Source: Musa acuminata AAA Group (lineage: Eukaryota > Streptophyta > Magnoliopsida > Zingiberales > Musaceae). From it: 64,000 nt of DNA. The notes beneath the pieces are model-generated. The model was given only the letters and a program-made list of their open reading frames with translations. It made no database searches and was not told where the DNA came from. The position numbers were made by a program, and so were the translations under genes. The stretch spans positions 29,645,501 to 29,709,500 of the forward strand of contig NC_088330.1 in the NCBI RefSeq assembly GCF_036884655.1, in the 5' to 3' direction. Below, piece after piece: positions 11,781-24,100 of the stretch; position 1 is the first letter of the stretch; every line of letters begins with the position of its first letter.

Positions 11781-12205
11781 TCTCATTTTTTTTAAACTTA
11801 AATTATATATATCATTATATTAATGATTTATTATGAGTTAGCATGCCACATAAGCATACTCAAACATTTATTAACTCAAACTTAACTAGAGGGACTTATA
11901 TATTATAATTTTAAAAATGTAGGGGTTATTTTAGACACGAGTAAACCATGATTAAAACCATAAGGGCTAAAATATATCTTAACCCTTTAAACTTAAATTA
12001 TATATATCATTATATTAATAATTTATTATAAGTCAACATGTCACATAAGCATACTCTAATGTCTATTAACTCAGACTTTACAGAAGGGGCTTATATGTTA
12101 TGTTTTTAAAAATATAAAAATTATTTTAGACACGATTAAACCATAAGGGCTTAAGAGGTCCATAACTAAAATCACAAGGGCTAAAATTAATTTTTATCCA
12201 ATAAA

Positions 12206-13490
12206 TAAATCTTAAATTAAATATTTTTATTATAATAATTATGATCATTATAGTTATAAATACTTTAGGAATCATTTAAACTTGTTAAAGTATGATAAAG
12301 AGGTTAATTTCATCAAAAGAAAGGTTTATTGCAGATATAGATTCATTGTATCAAAAGAAGAAATAGATTAAATGTAATAGAAGGACAAGCTATATTGACT
12401 ATTGATTCTTAAAAGGATTTTTTTGAAAGAGAATAATTTATTTTTTTAGTATAACTAATATAATATATATTTGGGGACTATATAAACCCCATTAGGTCAT
12501 ATAGAGTTTTGATGTTGTAAATATTTTGAGTGAAAGATAAAATATCTTACCTTATCTTATTCATCCGATAACTCAATCCCTTCTTTCTATCAAGTTCAAC
12601 GTCCTTTTCACTCAAGAATATACAAAAATCTTTTATGAGCCCATGATATAGTAGGATTTTTTTTAATATTATATGATACTTGATTAGAAATAAAAGTTTT
12701 TTCTCTTAGTTAGATGTTTTTTATGCACTTAAATTGAAAAGTATTTTGTGGAGCATGCGACAATTTGTAGAAAAATATTTTAAAATCAATCTAAAATATA
12801 ATATTTATAAAATTAAGAATGATAAAAGTTGAGTTATTGCTACTCTTGAGATGTTCAAAAATAGGATGTTTCCTTTCAATATTCACAATGGTAATCATTC
12901 TTGTTTCAATTTAGTAATAAAAAATGAATCTTAGTAATGTCATTTATGATTCAATCATCTGCATTTTAATGACTTGAAAATACTGCATAAGAAAAAGATG
13001 GTCACAAGTCTTTTTATGATTAACCACGTTATTGAGATATGTGAAAGATATATTATAAGAAAATAACATCATTAGTCTTTTTCTAAAAGCAGTTATCGAA
13101 GAGATAGAAAGTCATTAAAAGTCATTCATTTAAATATTTATGGGCTAATTGATCCAACCCCACCTGTAAAAAAAAAAATCACCTTTATTGATATTTTAGT
13201 AAAAAAATGAGGATATATTTTCTAGAGAAAAAATCTAAATCTTTTATATATTTTTAAAAAAAATTATATCTATGATTGAAAAAAATATATATGTATTTGT
13301 TCCATTAAGATTTTAATAATTGACAGAAGTGATAAATTTACTTTCAATGATTTTAATAGATTTTATAAAAATCAAGGTATCAAGAGGCAATTGACAACAA
13401 AATAGTGTTGCAAAAAGGAAGAACAAAACAATAATGAACATAGTGAAGAGTATAATGAAAAATAAAATCATTTGTCTAAGAATTTTTGGG
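12206..13490 (+). mobile_element. Continuation of degenerate copia element (pre-integrase and integrase start)
   Basis: Translation across stops recovers the GAG-pre-integrase domain: FKNRMFPFNIHN near 12850, then W-H-like and HLHFNDLKILHKKKMVTS (12955-13010), INHVIEICE near 13025, and HLNIYGLIDPTPP (13127-13166) for the start of the integrase core. Near 13410 KRKNKTIMNIVKSIMK matches the region around the catalytic glutamate of copia integrases. This fits the gag part at 9338-10317, so one element was split by the Pack-MULE. A TATA-bearing stretch at about 12440-12660 may be a further LTR-like insertion, but I could not define its ends. Confidence 0.6.
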
Positions 13491-15143
13491 CTGAAACTAT
13501 ATCTTAGAGTATATATATATATTTTTTAAATTTATCCTTAAAAAAAAGTATAAACATGGGTAACCTGACGTGAGTCATTTTAGAGTTTTTGACTATTTTG
13601 TATATCCTTATATTCTAGATGAGAAAAGAAAAAAAAAAAAGGATGATAAAGCATAAGTCTCCACGCAACCAAGAGATACATCTGACCCAGTATTCTGGGA
13701 CCCGATCTTAGTACCAACGGGTCGTGGACATATGAGGGCGGGGGACCGGACTATCCGAGCAATGGAATCGGAAACTTGAGGTACGGTGGGTGAAGGAAGA
13801 ACATATGCAACAATACATACGCAGAAAGCAGCGTCAACGACGGCGACGGCTTCATAAGAATGAAAAGAAACTAGCGTGCCATTTGCACCACAAAATCCCG
13901 TTCACCGAGCAGGACCAATTCCAACTTCCACCCGCGGCAGAACTCCAATCTAAGTTAAAAGATGAGCAACATCTAATGGCTGTTATCTTAAATGATCGAG
14001 ACCGAGGATTATTCATAAGTCAATCATGTGGTATACGAGGTTTGTGAACCAGGGAAGAAGAAGAAAAACGAGCTTTAGTTACGTTTGGCAGAGCTTTTCT
14101 TTTCGTGTCAGAACGGGGAACGGAAACCTTGTTGTGTTCCTGGGAAAACCTCAAAGTATTGCTAAAGAAGGATTTCATCGATTAAGAATAGTACTTGGAA
14201 ACCTCGCAACCGATGTATTTTTCCTTTTCTACAACGAAGTTTTCTTTGAAATATATATACATATCATTTACTTTTCACCCTCCACTTAGGAAGACAGGTG
14301 CTGAACGGGTGGCCTTCGTCAATGCAACGACCCGTAGTATGGACTGTGACGAACGACACCCAAGCGAAAAGGACCGGCTCGAAGTTGAGAGGATGCTCAC
14401 AGTTAATAAACGACTTTGCGTCTGTCTGATGGTTCATCTTGCACGAGAGGAGGAGCACTGGCACACATAGTTGGGTTGACAAGATTGGTTAATGACATGG
14501 TTTAGATGCCAAGTCGTCGTTGGATTACATGTCATGCGACAAGGATCTGTCATTTAGTAGTTTAGTTATCGGTGACATTTAAAGAATAGTTTTTTTCTTC
14601 CTCTCGAGAAGACAATTGAATATTGCAAAGTCTTTTCATTCCAGCAATTAAAGACAAACTTCTCTGCGAGGTCTCTTTCCAAGTGGTAGGAGGACTATTT
14701 CTTCGCATACCTTTCCATCGCTCCGCGGTCGTATCGCCAAGCAACCTCTACTCTTCTACATCATTCCATTGCCTCTGCTTGCCTCGGGTCCTCTCGTTGA
14801 GAGTTCCGGACACACCCTAATCTGCTTCCCGTTTTGGCTGCATTTAGGTCCAATTCTTGAACCCCTGCCGAGAGACGAGTTCTTGAGCCCTCCGCGATAG
14901 AAATCGGGGAAAAGAGGTGATTTTTCGGCTAAAGAACCACCAAGTTCCAATCGTTACTTTTTCTTGCGTTCAGAGAGAAGAACAAGCCTTCTTCTTGAAG
15001 GGAAAGACGAGAAAAAGAAGCAATCTTTTTTAGCCAGAGGTTTCCGAAATTTCCAATTCTTGGTGCGTTTGGTTCTGCTTCCGAATCCTCGAGTCATCGC
15101 CAAGGGAAACGGAGGACAAAGAAGTGATTTTGTTCAGCTAAAG
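13491..15143 (+). other. Upstream region of the receptor-like kinase gene
   Basis: No coding sequence or known repeat was recognised. Short open frames exist (13790-14047, 14026-14289, 14623-14820) without any familiar motif. The last 200-400 bases are GC-richer and CT/GA-rich and probably include the promoter and 5' UTR. A frame running into the gene from 14964 lacks an ATG before 15144, so it is read as leader. Confidence 0.4.
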
Positions 15144-18100
15144 ATGGGGAAAAGAAGCCTCGGAGGGCTGTCAACCCTGTTGTGGATTTATTTGGTGTGC
15201 GGAAGGTGGCAGCTCTCTGATTCTCTCAATGGCGAAGGTGCGTTCTCCAGTACTAGATCGATGGCGGATTCGACCTAGTCAATGATCTAACTGTTTCTTG
15301 TTTCTTGTAATGTAGGCCGAGCTCTTCTGGCATTAAAAGGCAAAGTAGAGGTCGATCCTTATGGCGCTTTAGCAAATTGGGATGAGGAAGATGATGATCC
15401 ATGCTCCTGGTGTGGAGTTGAGTGCACTGATGACGGAAGAGTCGTGGTTTTGTGAGTGATCCAAATTTCTTGAATTATAAATCTCCCTTCTTACTTCGTT
15501 CTGCTGTTTTCCCCTTGAGTGTTTCTGAACCTAATTACTGGTTTAAGCAAATGGGATGAGAAGAAATAGTAGATGCTATTGATTTGTTGTTCTTTTTTAA
15601 TCAACAAAAAGGTATGGAGCTTAAGAAATCTACTGGTTTTCCTGTAAATGAAATATAGGCAGTTTATTTTTTCTTTTTGTAGAATTTTACAAATTAAATA
15701 TTACCTCATCCGAAGTATCCCCTCAAGAAACAATTACAAACATCCGACCATTGCATACTTTCAATGCACCAACAGAACCAAATGAAAACTAATCATCATC
15801 TTGCAGCCACTTTAAGGATCTTCTACTGCTTATCAGATTCCATACTTGGCCAAGATTTAACAATCACAATGATTAAATACTGCAAAAAGATTGAGATTTA
15901 TTATCGAGCAATTTCCCGGGAAAAGCCCCAAGTTTTGAATTTTTCTTGGATACCGCCCCTTATTTCCAAAATGCCCAAAAAGAGCTCCTGCTTTTTAAAA
16001 TGATAAAAATACCCCACTGACATCTGAGCACTTTGATATTTGAGTTTCCGACAAGAGCCAACTAGACTGAACCAGTCAAACTGGTTCGGTGTTATACTGA
16101 ATCGGTTACAATGCTTTGAATAGGGTTATTTTGGTTCAGCCGAATTGGTGGTTATTGTGTTTTTGGATATGGTTATAAGGTTTTTGGTTAAATCGAACTG
16201 GTTACTGTGTTTTTTATTACAGAATTGAAGACACTGCAATCCAGTTTTAATTAATTTAAATTCAGACAAACATTAATTATTAACCTTATTATATTTCTTA
16301 TTTAGGTTTTAAATATACATTCTTATTGGTTTACCAAAAAAATGTAAAAAAAAAACTTGACTTCTATGCTAGTTATAGTTATAGGATTTTTTATTAGGAC
16401 TATAATGTTTTTCTCAACACAACTGAGTAATAACGACTCAAAATATAATGCAAACTAATTTATCACCCTTACTATGGTTTCAATTAGGCATTTTTACTGG
16501 TTAAAAAAAATAAAATATAAAAAAATTAACTTCTATATTTGAACAGTGTTTTTGAATAGAACTATTGTTTTTTTGGCACCTCCACAAAAACAATTTAACT
16601 GGACTGGTTCACCTTGTGAGCCGATCCATGCAAAGAGTGGGAGACTGCTTTTGGATGTCTCATCAAGGATATTTTCAGCACTAAGGGAAAAGAGGAGTAC
16701 TCTTGGGGAAAAACAATACGAGAGGCTCCTTCCAGGAAAACCCAAAATAGGGGCTTTTTACCAGAATATGCCCTTAATTATTAACAGTTTTCTATTTTTT
16801 TCCCTACATAACATGCACGAGTCTAGTCCAGCTCACCGATCAATCATAATATTCTTCCCTCTCCTATCGGTCAGCAGGATATCACAGCATGTTTAGATTC
16901 TGTCAACCATTTGTACAGCCTTCTAATATAAGTACACTTCAGGATTAACAGATGCTTGCCAATTACATTTCTCGAACATAGGCTGTAAGTTCCATAAGTA
17001 ACCTGTTCTATGATTATTAGATTATTACTCCTTAACGCCTTGTTATTTACAACTAACCAGCAAAACATTCACACTGATACAGGAGCCCAATTAATCCAGA
17101 CATGCCAAACTGTTGAGTCTTACTACACCAAATTTAGGAACATGTACTAATATGAGCTTGAAGTGCATCACCTCCAAATGAATCATATTCCAGAAGTTAA
17201 ACCAATATTCCAAAAGCATCTCTATTGTCACTGCTCAAAATATTGGTGTGCAGTCATGTCAGTCTGCAACAATGATACCTTAGCAAAAGTTTGCTTTCTC
17301 TATGCTGTAGTTTTTCCAGCAACACTGTACATGGTTCTTTTGGCATTAGTATACAAGTCTGCAGACATACTCTTCAAAGAGATGTAGAATGTAATGATTC
17401 TTAATCTCTCCTTGTGTTATGTATGTTATTGGAATTTATCCAGTCAGAATCGAGCTTCATTAGTTTGATTTTCAAATTACTTCTACCATCCATAATTTAC
17501 TGTCTTACAAACTTTTAAATGAAGATGCTTGTTATAGAATTTTTGCTTGTACAGTATTTTGTTCTAGTCTAATATCAATTGAATTTTTTGCTCTTTAATA
17601 TCTCTCTAAATTTCGTTTTCTTGTTGTAGGAACTTGAAAAATCTTTGTCTTAAAGGGACACTGTCACCTGAAGTAGGCAAACTGATACACTTGAACACTC
17701 TGTAAGCATTTCTAAGCTATTATGTGTTTATAATTGTCTAATGCATGTGATTCTTTTTTCTCGATTCTCCTTATACTTTTTGGTTGCTAACACTTTTTCT
17801 GCAATAAAATCCTTGTATATTTGTTAATTGTGGGCAGAAGTGTTATGGAAAAAATTATCCCTTCATTTCAAAACATCTTCTTGGGTTTATTTTGCATAAT
17901 CCTATTGCCATCTTGTTTTGTAACTTTAACGTATTTCCAAACAACTCAACAATTTCAATACAAGACATGGTAGCTGGTCCGTGACATCCCCATTATGTTA
18001 CTCTTTCATATTTCTTCTCATGCATCTACATGTACAAACATAACAAAGATTAATGTGATGGATACTCAATTTCTGCAGTTAACTTGGGTTGACTCATACC

Positions 18101-21100
18101 TGGGGACTGTTAAAGCAAGTAAAATTTGAAAAAAAAAAAAGGAAAAATGGTCATGTGGAAATATTTATGATGATATTTTGCTGAAATCGAATCAGTTATC
18201 TTGTGAGTAACCTTAGTTTGTTCATTATACTGAAGGAACTTAGCAGCACAGCTATGTTATTCTTCTGTAATTAATAGTTTTTCTAGGTATGTTCCAAGCA
18301 TCAGTCTCGCTTAACCTAGTTGATGTAGAATAGAGTAGGGAAGTAGAGAAAAAGAGAAATGTGAGATAAGAGAGGAGATTAAAAGACTAAAGTAGATGTA
18401 ATTCTTTTCATTAAGATCCGAAATGTTTGATCCATTAACAAGCTCTACTATTTATAGGAGTTTAGGAGCCTTATATAATTAATGAAGACAATGATTTCTA
18501 AGAGTAATATCTTAGGATATTTGTATGTCTTTTAGAATTTCAAAGTATGACTTCTAGAATACCTAAATAGTAGATGAGTGCACTTAATACAAAAGAAGTT
18601 CCTAGAAAGACCAAAAGGCTTTTTATTTTTCAACACAACTTTTAGAAATTCTAGGCCAACTAATTGATGATTTTTTGTTGATATATTTGCCTAGAATAAA
18701 CTTTTCTGAAATCCTTTGTAAAGCTTGATGGTTCTATATCATTTTCTCCCGTGGTAAAGAACTCAACCCCAAAGAGTGATATGCATGGTATTAGTCTAAT
18801 AAGTCTAGTGCAAAGTCTCGAAGTTTCTCTAAAGTAATCTAAGTGCCATCGGAAGTTGGATGATCACACCACTTGACAAGAAAGTGGTGAGTAATGCTAC
18901 TAGTAAATGTAAAAAGGTGGTTATCAAGAATGACCTCTATGTCATCCCTATGTTGTAGGAGAATCGGTACTTTGGGAGGATTATCACCTGCAAGAAAACC
19001 GACAGATAGAGGAGGCTCAAAAGTACCATAATATGGAGTGAAATCCTTCACATTGAAAAATTAGACTAATATTTAAGTTGGAAGGCAAATCAAGCATATA
19101 TGTATTAGATCTCAGTTTTTAGATAATGGGAAAATGATCAATTGCTTAGGTATACAACTTTTTGAATGAGTTTTTAGGGAATCTCTCAGGGTGAATGTGA
19201 ACTAAGACATAATCACCAAATTAAAACTCTCGACTTCTACGATATGTATTAGCAGCAAGTTTGTAACTTTCATTACTTAAGACAATTTTACATTGAATCT
19301 CATTATGCAAATCATGAATATGTTGAGCGAAAAAGTAGGTTGTTTCTAAGGCACGATAGTCAAGTGGAATGGGTGCAAGGTCGATTAGTGTGCAAGGAGT
19401 ATAGCCGAGGATAGTTTGAAATGGGTTTTTTATGATGGAGCAGTTGACTAAGTTATTGTATGCAAATTCTATAATGGGTTAGGTTAAGTCCTGGTTTCTG
19501 TGTTTCTTCCCAACTAAACATCTAAGAAGATTTCCTAATGAATGGTTAACAACCTCAGTTTGACCATTAGTCTGGCGGTGAAAGGTTGAGGAGAACTTTA
19601 ATGTTGTGCCAAACACTTTCCACAAAGTGTTTCAAAAGTGGTTAACAAATTTCACATCCTTATCGGACACCATGGTTAAGGGCAAGCCATGTAATTTAAC
19701 CATTTCTTAAAAGAACAATTTAGCAAAGTGTGAGGTGTTATTAATCTTATTATATGGGATCAAGTTTGATGTACTTCTCAATCTCAAAAACTTGTCAAGA
19801 AGCTTCCTCCAGAGTAACGAGGAAACTAAGGAAGATATCCTGTTGGATGTCAAACCTTAACACATTAACAAATCTTCAGATAGGGATGATTTGGTCTTTT
19901 TCTATTTCACACCTAAGTAAAAGTTTTTCAAATTGGGCCAAATACTTTGCCACATTAGAATTCAATTGTTTAAGGTTTAACAATTATTTAACCAATTGGC
20001 TTCGAAAGTAGATTGGTAAATATTTTTCTTTAATTTTTTTTTAATGATTTCCCATTGACTGATGGGAGGTTCTCGATGGTGTTCGAGACTATGTTGGATA
20101 TGTTGCCAATATTCCTAGCGGACCCCACTAGTTTCATTTTTGCAAATCATACACGTTCATTATCAATCATTCTATACCACTCAAAGTAGTCTTCCATGCT
20201 ATCTAACCAATTAACAAACACGTTTGGGTCAAACCTACCATCAAAGTTCGGCACATTCACATTGACTCTTCTAGCCATTTCCCCTAGATTGTCAGCAAAC
20301 CAAACTTGTTAGCCCATTACTCGAGTTTGTGGATTTCTAATAGATTCTAGAAATTCATCGTTAAGATCAAAAATTGGTCATCACGACTTGTAGGAGCATG
20401 ATTGTGAACAGGTACCCTATAGGTGGACTTAAGATTTGTTCAAATTGGGGCTTGGGGAGTAGGTAAAATTTTTTGACTTGAAACAATGGATTGTGGAGAA
20501 TGAACATGTTGCTTAATTGACTCATCAACCTCCTCCTTCATGGGTCGATTTTCAAGATGTTGGAAAGCTCTAAGGACTTGCGTTATTTGGTCACATAACT
20601 GGTTCAACATTATATCATGATCTACTAGCTTGGTCCTAAGACTGTCTATCTCGATTTCTTGGTTTAGGGATTCATCAGGATTGGTTTGGTTTTCACCTCA
20701 TCTAGTCATGATTCTAATTTTATCGACAAATTACCTTTTGGTAATGAGGTTGTTAATTGATGCAATGCACAAGGTAGAAATGCAATGTTTCAAATGATTC
20801 TCACTTTTTTTCCCTCACTTTTTGTTTTGTTTTGGTATTTTTTTTGGGACAACTTTCAAGGGTTCAAATTTTAGTGGTATTGTAGTTAATAGCTAAAGGA
20901 GAGAGGATGATAAATAAAAAAAGAAAAAGAGGGGTGAAGCGTTGAAAACCACAATATAATGAAATATACAAATTTTCTTTCCGACGAAAATATTATTAAA
21001 GTTTTCAAAAATTTACTTAGCACTGAGAATTATGTGGTCCACTAATTCTACAGTGACAGTTGCCCCAAAGTCCAACTCCATACGCAAGGGGTTGACATTG

Positions 21101-24100
21101 GAGGTGCAAGGATCTTTAAGTGTTGATTGAAGTTTTTGCTGCTAGTTTGAACCCAATGAGGTACAGTGCAGGTTTCTTGATGGGCTCTAATACCAAATTG
21201 ATGTAGAACAGAGTAGGAAAGTAGAGAGAAAAAACAGAGAAGAGAAAGAAAGAGAAGTATGATATATGAGAGGAGAGTAAGAGACTAGAGAAGATACAAT
21301 ACTTTTCATTCAAATCTGAAATGTTTGATCCATTAAAAAACTCTACTATTTATAGAGGCTTAGGAGTCTTGATACAATTAATGAAGAAAATGATTCTCAA
21401 GAGTAATCTCCTAGGAAATTGGTATGTCTTTTAGAAATCCAAAATGTGACTTATAGAATACGTAAATAGTAAATGAGTGCACTTAATACAAAATCAGTCC
21501 CTAGAAAAACCAAAAGACTTTTCAATTTTCAACACAACTCTTATAATTTCTAAGCCAACTTATTGATAACTTTTTTTTGATATCTTTGTCTAGAATAAAA
21601 TTTTCTGATATATTTTGTAAAGCTTGGTGGTTCTCCATCGCCAGTAGTTATCTGTTTATGTTTCATACTTCCTAAGGATAGTTATTTCTTGCAAATACTC
21701 AACATTCTCAACTATTTTATTCAACTTTGGAACACTACTGTTGCTTAATTTTGAAATTACTTCATTGATATTCTTTGCAGCTTCCCCTGTGTAGCTCTTG
21801 TAGTAAAAATTCTGAGAACTATTTTTCTGATACTATGATCTGTATTGTCATTGCTGTTTTACTTTTTTTTTTCTTATGTAGAATTTTACATAACAATTCC
21901 TTCTATGGAGCTGTTCCTGGGGTTATTGGGGAATTGCAGATGCTGAAGGTATTGGATTTGGGACACAATAACTTTAGTGGAGTACTTCCATCTGACCTTG
22001 GGGATGTTGCTTCTCTAGAAACACTGTACGTAAATGACTTAACATCATCTATTGCTTTCCTTTCTTCAGTTAAAAATCCAATCTCGAAACTGTTTAAATG
22101 CAGTGTTCTAAGAGGAAACAGATTTGCTGGTGACTTATTATCAGTATGGTCTAAGTTCAAGATGCTCTCAGAGGTTCAGGTTGACAAAGAACTTTTGCCA
22201 TCAAAGAGGCAATTCATTACAATGTCAGGGTATTCATAGTGCTGAACAGTTAAATGACTTTTTGTTCTCGAGTTTATACAACTTGGGAGCATTTAGAAGG
22301 AGAAAAAAAAAAGGATCTAAGCATTTAGCCATACATTTTTTCCTGGACACGCCCTAAACTTTGTTGTCACAAAATGCACTTATTTGTTTATGATTTAAAA
22401 AAAAACTTAGTTGATGTTCTTGTTAAAAAAATAAAAGTACAAGTTGACCAGTTTCAAGAAATTTGCATTTTGTTTGACTAGATGCATGCTCAGACATTAT
22501 TCTATATGATTACTAAGGACTAATGGAGTCACTACAAAAGACATGATACCTCTTTAGTAAAATAGTCTAACGATGAAAGGCAACAGTAAGAACAATAAGC
22601 AAAATATAGAGGAAACAGTGTCCACTTTCTGCCTGATGAACAGGTTTGAGCTTACATCAATCCAGAGCTTATCTTACTGTCTCTGACCAAAGGGCAATCT
22701 TTAATATACAGATAAGCAGGGAATGTTGAATGACCTCAAATACTACAGATTTGGCTAAACTTTCACTTGCATAACTCCTGAACATCAAGTTTATCTCTTG
22801 TAGGGATGTTGTGGGTGCAATAACCCGTGGACTTTTGGGAGTAGAATTTAAACAGAATGATGATGCACATGACAACAAAAACCCAGGAGCACCTGATCCG
22901 CCAGCTAATTTGAATAGTCGACCACCTCGTTCACCATCAGCTCCACCACCACCTCATCCACCATCTCCTCTGCCACCTCCACCTCCTCCACCACCTCCAC
23001 CACCTCATCCACCATCTCCTCTGCCACCTCCACCTCCTCCACCACCTCATCCACCATCTCCTCTGCCACCTCCACCTCCTCCACCACCTCCACCACCTCA
23101 GTCACATCCAATATCATCATCTTCTTCTTTGATTATATCTCTCTCAGTTGGAGGAGTAGTTTGTTTTCTGATTGTCCTTTCTGTTATATACTTGTACCAT
23201 AAACAAACAAAAAAGGTTGTCAGTGTAATGCCCTTGATGACAGTTCTCAATGGGCAATCGCAGAAACCACTTGTGACAGGTATATTTACCTGTCATGTAT
23301 TTTGGACTTCATGTTATTTTTTGCTGCATTCATGAATATGTGTGGTTACTTGGCAGGTGTACCTGCATTGAGACGATTGGAACTTGAAACAGCTTGTGAG
23401 GATTTCAGCAACATTATTGGTTCATTATCAAATTGCAATTTGTACAAGGGTACACTTTCAAGTGGAGTTGAAATAGCAGTGACATCTGCGATTGTGACAT
23501 CAGCAAAAGATTGGTCAGTACAAGATGAAGCTCACTTCAGAAAGAAGGTACTCTGCCAGATCTCTTCTTTTGCTTCTGATAATAGTTGTAATCGGTGTTT
23601 TTGCTCCAATAATATTAACTGCTGGTTTCAGATTTCAGACTTGTCCAAAGTAAATCACAAGAACTTCATGAACCTTCTTGGTCATTGTGAGGAAGAAGCG
23701 CCTTTTACCAGGATGATGGTTTTTGAGTATGCTCCAAGTGGGACACTATTTGAGCATTTGCACAGTGAGTATCTAGAGTATCGCTCCAATTTAAGTGCAG
23801 TAAAATCAAAGTAGACCTTATTCAAAATTGCTGTGTGCAAGCAGTACATTTATCTACAGTAGATACTTAACAAGTATAATACCTATTTTTGGTTTGCATA
23901 ATAGGATTATTTTTTTTCTATAGTATCAGATATCTTACTTCATGACAAATGTTTGGGGTGTATACTTCAATTCTTTGTGTTGGGACCAATACTCTTATAT
24001 ATCATGTTTTACTCCTAAAATGCATTAAAAGAACAAACTTTTCTAGTTACTTCATATTTCACGCAAATGAAGCAACTAATGTGCCATTGAGATGTCTGAA

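Larger units (their letters stand above)
10318..12205. mobile_element. Palindromic Pack-MULE carrying DUF3537 gene fragments
   Basis: Each arm begins with two tandem copies of a terminal repeat (10318-10500 and 10510-10720 on the left; 11785-11985 and 11990-12205, inverted, on the right). Shared phrases include ttttagccc, tttactcgt, atagcatataag and taataaa-ttaat. Between them lies gene-like sequence in opposite orientations: 10723-11310 reads forward and 11335-11780 reads backward as a diverged copy. The forward part encodes pieces of a multi-membrane plant protein of the DUF3537 family, for example DELRSFRSYIKWMRVDQ (about 10830-10880), EVAYKVWWYSSGS (11196-11234) and ACTLELASWIYRIS (11289-11330). 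Stops and frame changes make it non-coding as a whole. The same repeat type occurs with a 9-bp duplication at 35410-36227, which supports a Mutator-like assignment. I did not find a clear TSD for this copy. Confidence 0.65.
18321..21640 (-). mobile_element. Internally deleted Ty3/gypsy chromovirus in intron 3
   Basis: Two direct repeats (18321-18741 and 21199-21640) act as LTRs. Read on the minus strand, the 5' LTR is the right one, followed by a tRNA-Met-type primer site TGGTATTAGAGC (21195 down to 21184). Gag pieces follow (WLDSMEDYFEW near 20210; FEKLLLRCEIEKDQ near 19910), then integrase (SDKDVKF near 19660 and HRQTNGQTEVVNHSLGN near 19550), and a chromodomain end (HHFLVKWCDHP near 18860). 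Protease, reverse transcriptase and RNase H are missing between gag and integrase. Flanks CTAGT (18316-18320) and CCAGT (21641-21645) are a 5-bp target duplication with one change. It sits antisense in the intron of the receptor gene and leaves the splice sites untouched. Confidence 0.85.

Noticed and set aside
12440..12660. An additional solo LTR with TATA-like ctatataaacccc
   Set aside because: No matching copy, TSD or clear TG...CA ends could be found.
22905..23120. Val/Glu-rich minus-strand frame
   Set aside because: It is the complement of the proline-rich hinge of the receptor gene.
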